A DNA stretch of 23,990 bases from contig JBFYKH010000064.1 in assembly GCA_041306075.1 (NCBI GenBank), forward strand, positions 1 through 23,990, in the 5' to 3' direction. How positions within the stretch are numbered: position 1 is the stretch's first letter; each line of letters opens with the position of its first letter. Both the position numbers and the translations under genes were made by a program. This document shows, piece after piece, positions 22,267 through 23,990 of the stretch. Under the pieces are notes generated by a model that was not told the DNA's origin, did no database searches, and was given only the letters and a program-made list of their open reading frames with translations. This stretch comes from JAHIYG01 sp041306075 (lineage in GTDB: Archaea > Altiarchaeota > Altiarchaeia > IMC4 > SCGC-AAA252-I15).

Positions 22267-22668
22267 GTGGAGAAGCTCAGAAGCTTGAGGGGGCAGCCGC
22301 TCCTGAATCCGCCCTCGGATGCTAATCCGCTTCAGGTCACGCCCCGCGACCTCGAGATTATGGCCGATGAGCTGGCAGACTGCAGGGTGCGCGTCAAGTG
22401 GGCGATAGCGGGCATGCACTTTTTCCTCGCCGGCCTTGGCTACCCGCAGGAGATCACCAGGCAGGACAAGGCGGACATCATGTCGGACTTCAACTCCTTC
22501 AGGCCGGGCACGGACAGCGTCATTGAGCACGGGGAGAAGGCGTACAGGCTCTCCCGGCTCGGGCTCTTGAAGGACCCGTCCCCGGAGGCCGATGGCCTCA
22601 GGAGAGGCCTCAGTGAGGACGGGTCGCCAGACAACACAAGTATGCCGCCGCTGAAAAGATTCAGATGA
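22267..22668 (+). CDS. QPLL...PPLKRF repeat-family protein D (orphan short member)
   Basis: A 133-aa soluble protein with the same ends as the operon at 14791-16999. It starts MEKLRSLRGQPLLNPP (QPLL at 10-13) and ends MPPLKRFR (126-133). Only about two repeats lie between: VTPRDLEIMADELADCR with MHFFLAGLGY (24-59), then ITRQDKADIMSDFNSFR with YRLSRLGL (63-100). A non-repetitive Ser/Asp-rich linker follows to the tail. The start is GTG at 22267; the overlapping ATG at 22265 is in another frame and stops after seven codons. A TATA-like box 21-30 bp upstream implies a leaderless transcript. The 3' end overlaps the convergent hisA by 8 nt. It is 6 kb from its paralogues, so the family is dispersed. 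Function is unknown. Confidence 0.8.
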   Translation: MEKLRSLRGQPLLNPPSDANPLQVTPRDLEIMADELADCRVRVKWAIAGMHFFLAGLGYPQEITRQDKADIMSDFNSFRPGTDSVIEHGEKAYRLSRLGLLKDPSPEADGLRRGLSEDGSPDNTSMPPLKRFR

Positions 22669-23365
22669 GGTCCTCCAGCCGTATCCTTCCCTCATACAGG
22701 GCCTTCCCGAGGACGACACCCCAGGCTCCGGCCTGTCTGCACGCGTCGACGTCAGCCTTGGATGAGATGCCGCCGGACACTATGACAGGCTTCTTGGAAG
22801 CCTTCACTACCTCTGACACCCGGCCCCCGTCTATCCCGGCCATCCTCCCCTCCACGTTCACGTCCGTGTAGAGGAAGCCCCACGCGTGCGGAGACGCCGC
22901 GGACATCAGCTCCTCGGCCGTGACCTTGGACTTCTCGGTCCACCCCTTCACCGCGACGAAGCCGTCCCTGGAGTCGACCGACACGATAATCCTGCCCCTG
23001 TCTGCGGAAAGGGCTTTGAGGGACTTGAAGTCGGGATATTCCCTGACCGCCAGAGTCCCCAGTATCAGCCTGTCCGACGGGCCGAGCGCGGACAGCACGT
23101 TCCCGGCCGCCTCGAGCGTCCTCACCCCGCCGCCGAAGTGGGCGGGGAGGCCTGCGGCCCGCCTCGCCTTCAGTATGAGGCCGAAGTTGTTGCCGCTGCC
23201 TAGGGTGGCGTCGAGGTCTACGAAGTGGAGCATCCCTGCGCCCATACTCTTCCACTGCCGGGCCTTGTCCACGGGGCTGCCGTAGTCCTTGGCCGTGGAC
23301 GGGTCTCCTCCGACCAGCTGGACGCACCTGCCGCCCAACACGTCGACGGCGGGCATGACTTCCAT
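22661..23365 (-). CDS. hisA: Phosphoribosylformimino-5-aminoimidazole carboxamide ribotide isomerase (HisA)
   Basis: A (beta/alpha)8-barrel enzyme of histidine synthesis, 234 aa from ATG 23365. It isomerises ProFAR by an Amadori rearrangement. The first catalytic Asp is D8 in PAVDVLGGRCVQLVGGD (5-21). The half-barrel phosphate sites are GGGVR (78-82) and SGGISS (197-202). The second catalytic Asp is D131 in IVSVDSRDG, with GW at 141-142 (W142) as in HisA rather than HisF. TDVNVEGRMAGID (167-179) matches the family's 'T.i..dG...G.d' segment. An in-frame ATG at 23371 would add two residues. I prefer 23365 because the TATA-like box at 23389-23397 is then 24-32 bp upstream. No other his gene is in the window. 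Confidence 0.93.
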   Translation of the reverse strand: MEVMPAVDVLGGRCVQLVGGDPSTAKDYGSPVDKARQWKSMGAGMLHFVDLDATLGSGNNFGLILKARRAAGLPAHFGGGVRTLEAAGNVLSALGPSDRLILGTLAVREYPDFKSLKALSADRGRIIVSVDSRDGFVAVKGWTEKSKVTAEELMSAASPHAWGFLYTDVNVEGRMAGIDGGRVSEVVKASKKPVIVSGGISSKADVDACRQAGAWGVVLGKALYEGRIRLEDLI

Positions 23366-23405
23366 GGGCATCTATATATCCTGGCGGCAATATATCCTTA
23401 TGCCA
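23366..23405. promoter_or_regulatory. Mirror-symmetric divergent promoter of hisA and the 66-aa gene
   Basis: GGCAT at 23367-23371 and ATGCC at 23400-23404 are inverted copies that contain or abut the two start codons. Inside lie two TATA-like boxes. CTATATATCC (23372-23381) is 19-28 bp before the plus-strand ATG 23400. On the minus strand GGATATATT (23389-23397) is 24-32 bp before ATG 23365. Each box sits next to the other gene's start. Confidence 0.5.
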
Positions 23406-23600
23406 AAGAGGTCGGCGGCCGCGCAAGCCCGCCACGACGATGCGAGGCAGGCCTTGGAGGCCGAGTTAAAGGGCCTGCAGGAGCTCTCGAGGCGGCTTAG
23501 GACCTCGAATGAGAGCACGCTCTCGAAAAGCCATAAACTGAAGGAGTACCACGCCAAGATAATGGAGGCACAGGGCCGGCTTGAGAGGCACGGCGCCTAG
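23400..23600 (+). CDS. Small helical (coiled-coil-like) protein
   Basis: A 66-aa hydrophilic protein without recognised family. Residues 5-34 (SAAAQARHDDARQALEAELK and on to RRL) form a long charged amphipathic helix with Leu spacing compatible with a coiled coil. A short Ser/Thr/Asn turn (35-44) follows, then a second charged helix to about residue 63. The pattern suggests a helical hairpin or dimer. No Cys, signal peptide or membrane segment is present. The open frame extends upstream to 23289, but that part is antisense to hisA. ATG 23400 follows a TATA-like box and is preferred. The stop TAG shares a CTAG with the stop of the convergent cupredoxin-like gene. It could be a small DNA- or RNA-associated protein; unproven. 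Confidence 0.65.
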   Translation: MPKRSAAAQARHDDARQALEAELKGLQELSRRLRTSNESTLSKSHKLKEYHAKIMEAQGRLERHGA

Positions 23601-23990
23601 AAGCACACCCGTTTGTATGGTTTAGAAACGACTATCCAGGCCTCGATGGGGTCCTCGCACAGTTCCGTGCATCCGAGCAGGAACTCCCCCTCCAAGCCTG
23701 CTTCGAACTGTGCCACATAGGCCTGGTTCGGCCGTAGTATGATGCTCCTGTTGTTCAGTTGGTCGCGTATCTTGTAGAGGCCCTCCTCGTTGCGTATCGT
23801 CACCCGTATGCTGTCGCCGACGAAGGCCTCGATGCGCTTCGGCCTGAACTTCCCGGACACGACGTTAAGGGCGTACTCCCTCTGCATGGGCTCATAGTCC
23901 GGCCACGGCGCCATCGTGCAGACGGTGGTGGACGTGGAAGTGGTGCTCGTCGATGACGTCGAAGACGATGTCGTGGACGGGCCGGTGCAC
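23597..23990 (-). CDS. Ser/Thr-stalked cupredoxin-like protein, 5' end outside the window
   Basis: A partial gene: the frame stays open to the edge of the window, so the ATG at 23914 is internal. The visible N-terminal part is Cys-Thr-Gly-Pro followed by about 18 residues of only Ser and Thr (then VCT), a typical extracellular stalk. A Cys just before it could be a lipobox Cys. The following 105 residues form a cupredoxin-like beta-barrel with the COX2-type ending, FLLGCTELCEDPIEAWIVV (counted from the internal Met: C82 and C86). In COX2 this segment reads Cys-x3-Cys-x3-His-x2-Met. Here the His and Met positions are Ile90 and Trp93, and no His occurs anywhere in the visible protein, so a normal CuA or blue-copper site cannot form. 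It is probably an exported, membrane-anchored protein on the cell surface. Confidence 0.6.
   Translation of the reverse strand, partial: CTGPSTTSSSTSSTSTTSTSTTVCTMAPWPDYEPMQREYALNVVSGKFRPKRIEAFVGDSIRVTIRNEEGLYKIRDQLNNRSIILRPNQAYVAQFEAGLEGEFLLGCTELCEDPIEAWIVVSKPYKRVCF

Noticed and set aside
22216..22719. 167-aa minus-strand frame across repeat-family gene D
   Set aside because: Gene D on the plus strand has the family's terminal motifs and a promoter. The antisense frame is Arg/His-rich shadow and also overlaps hisA.
1..23990. CRISPR array, insertion sequence, integrase or phage genes
   Set aside because: No regularly spaced direct repeats, transposase motifs or terminal inverted repeats around mobile genes were seen in the window.

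Overview
This is a gene-dense, GC-rich stretch of an archaeal chromosome. The archaeal assignment rests on the gene set: the C-terminus of ribosomal protein eS1/S3Ae, a Cdc48/VAT-type double AAA+ ATPase, an archaeal-type UMP kinase, an archaeal TruD and an archaeal-type TrpRS. It also rests on promoter architecture: nearly every transcription unit has a TATA-like box about 20-35 bp before the start codon, which implies leaderless or near-leaderless mRNAs. I cannot name the phylum from sequence alone. Pathway genes for several amino acids and nucleotides (argC or lysY, ilvE, hisA, purM, pyrH) argue against an extremely reduced parasite. I see no rRNA, tRNA, CRISPR array, insertion sequence or phage gene.

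Layout. 1-171: end of eS1 (+). 172-1934: a 134-aa unknown protein and the bifunctional NAD(P)HX repair enzyme Nnr, TTGA-coupled (-). 1987-4173: cdc48 (-). 4229-5554: a MATE transporter (-). 5555-5934: the only long non-coding gap. 5935-7095: truD (-), nearly back-to-back with a MazG-like hydrolase and trpS (7111-8489, +). 8541-8864: a basic/acidic low-complexity protein (+). 8874-11852: operon PfkB kinase, poly-Gly membrane protein, argC (-). 11944-13665: pyrH and a UPF0104/LPG-synthase-type membrane protein (+). 13666-14757: a GT4 glycosyltransferase (-). 14791-16999: three tandem paralogues of an unrecognised repeat family (-). 17030-21369: operon tatD, HAD phosphatase, purM, ilvE, second GT4 (-). 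21424-22191: SAM hydroxide adenosyltransferase (-). 22267-22668: a fourth, short member of the repeat family (+). 22661-23365: hisA (-). 23400-23600: a 66-aa helical protein (+). 23597-23990: a Ser/Thr-stalked cupredoxin-like protein that runs off the window (-).

The most novel content is the four-member family at 14791-16999 and 22267-22668. All members begin with a short segment ending in Gln-Pro-Leu-Leu near residue 11 and all end in Pro-Pro-Leu-(Lys/Arg)-Arg-Phe. Between these fixed ends lies a variable number of degenerate, about 40-residue helical repeats. Three members form an operon with ATGA overlaps, between two glycosyltransferase genes. I recognise no known family, signal peptide or membrane segment in them. 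Two repeat-rich proteins with identical terminal motifs but different cores suggest a modular system whose ends bind a common partner; that function is inference.

The genome is very compact. All five convergent gene pairs meet within -8 to +9 bp, and two divergent pairs (truD/mazG-like and hisA/66-aa gene) start 15 and 28-34 bp apart, so their core promoters interpenetrate.
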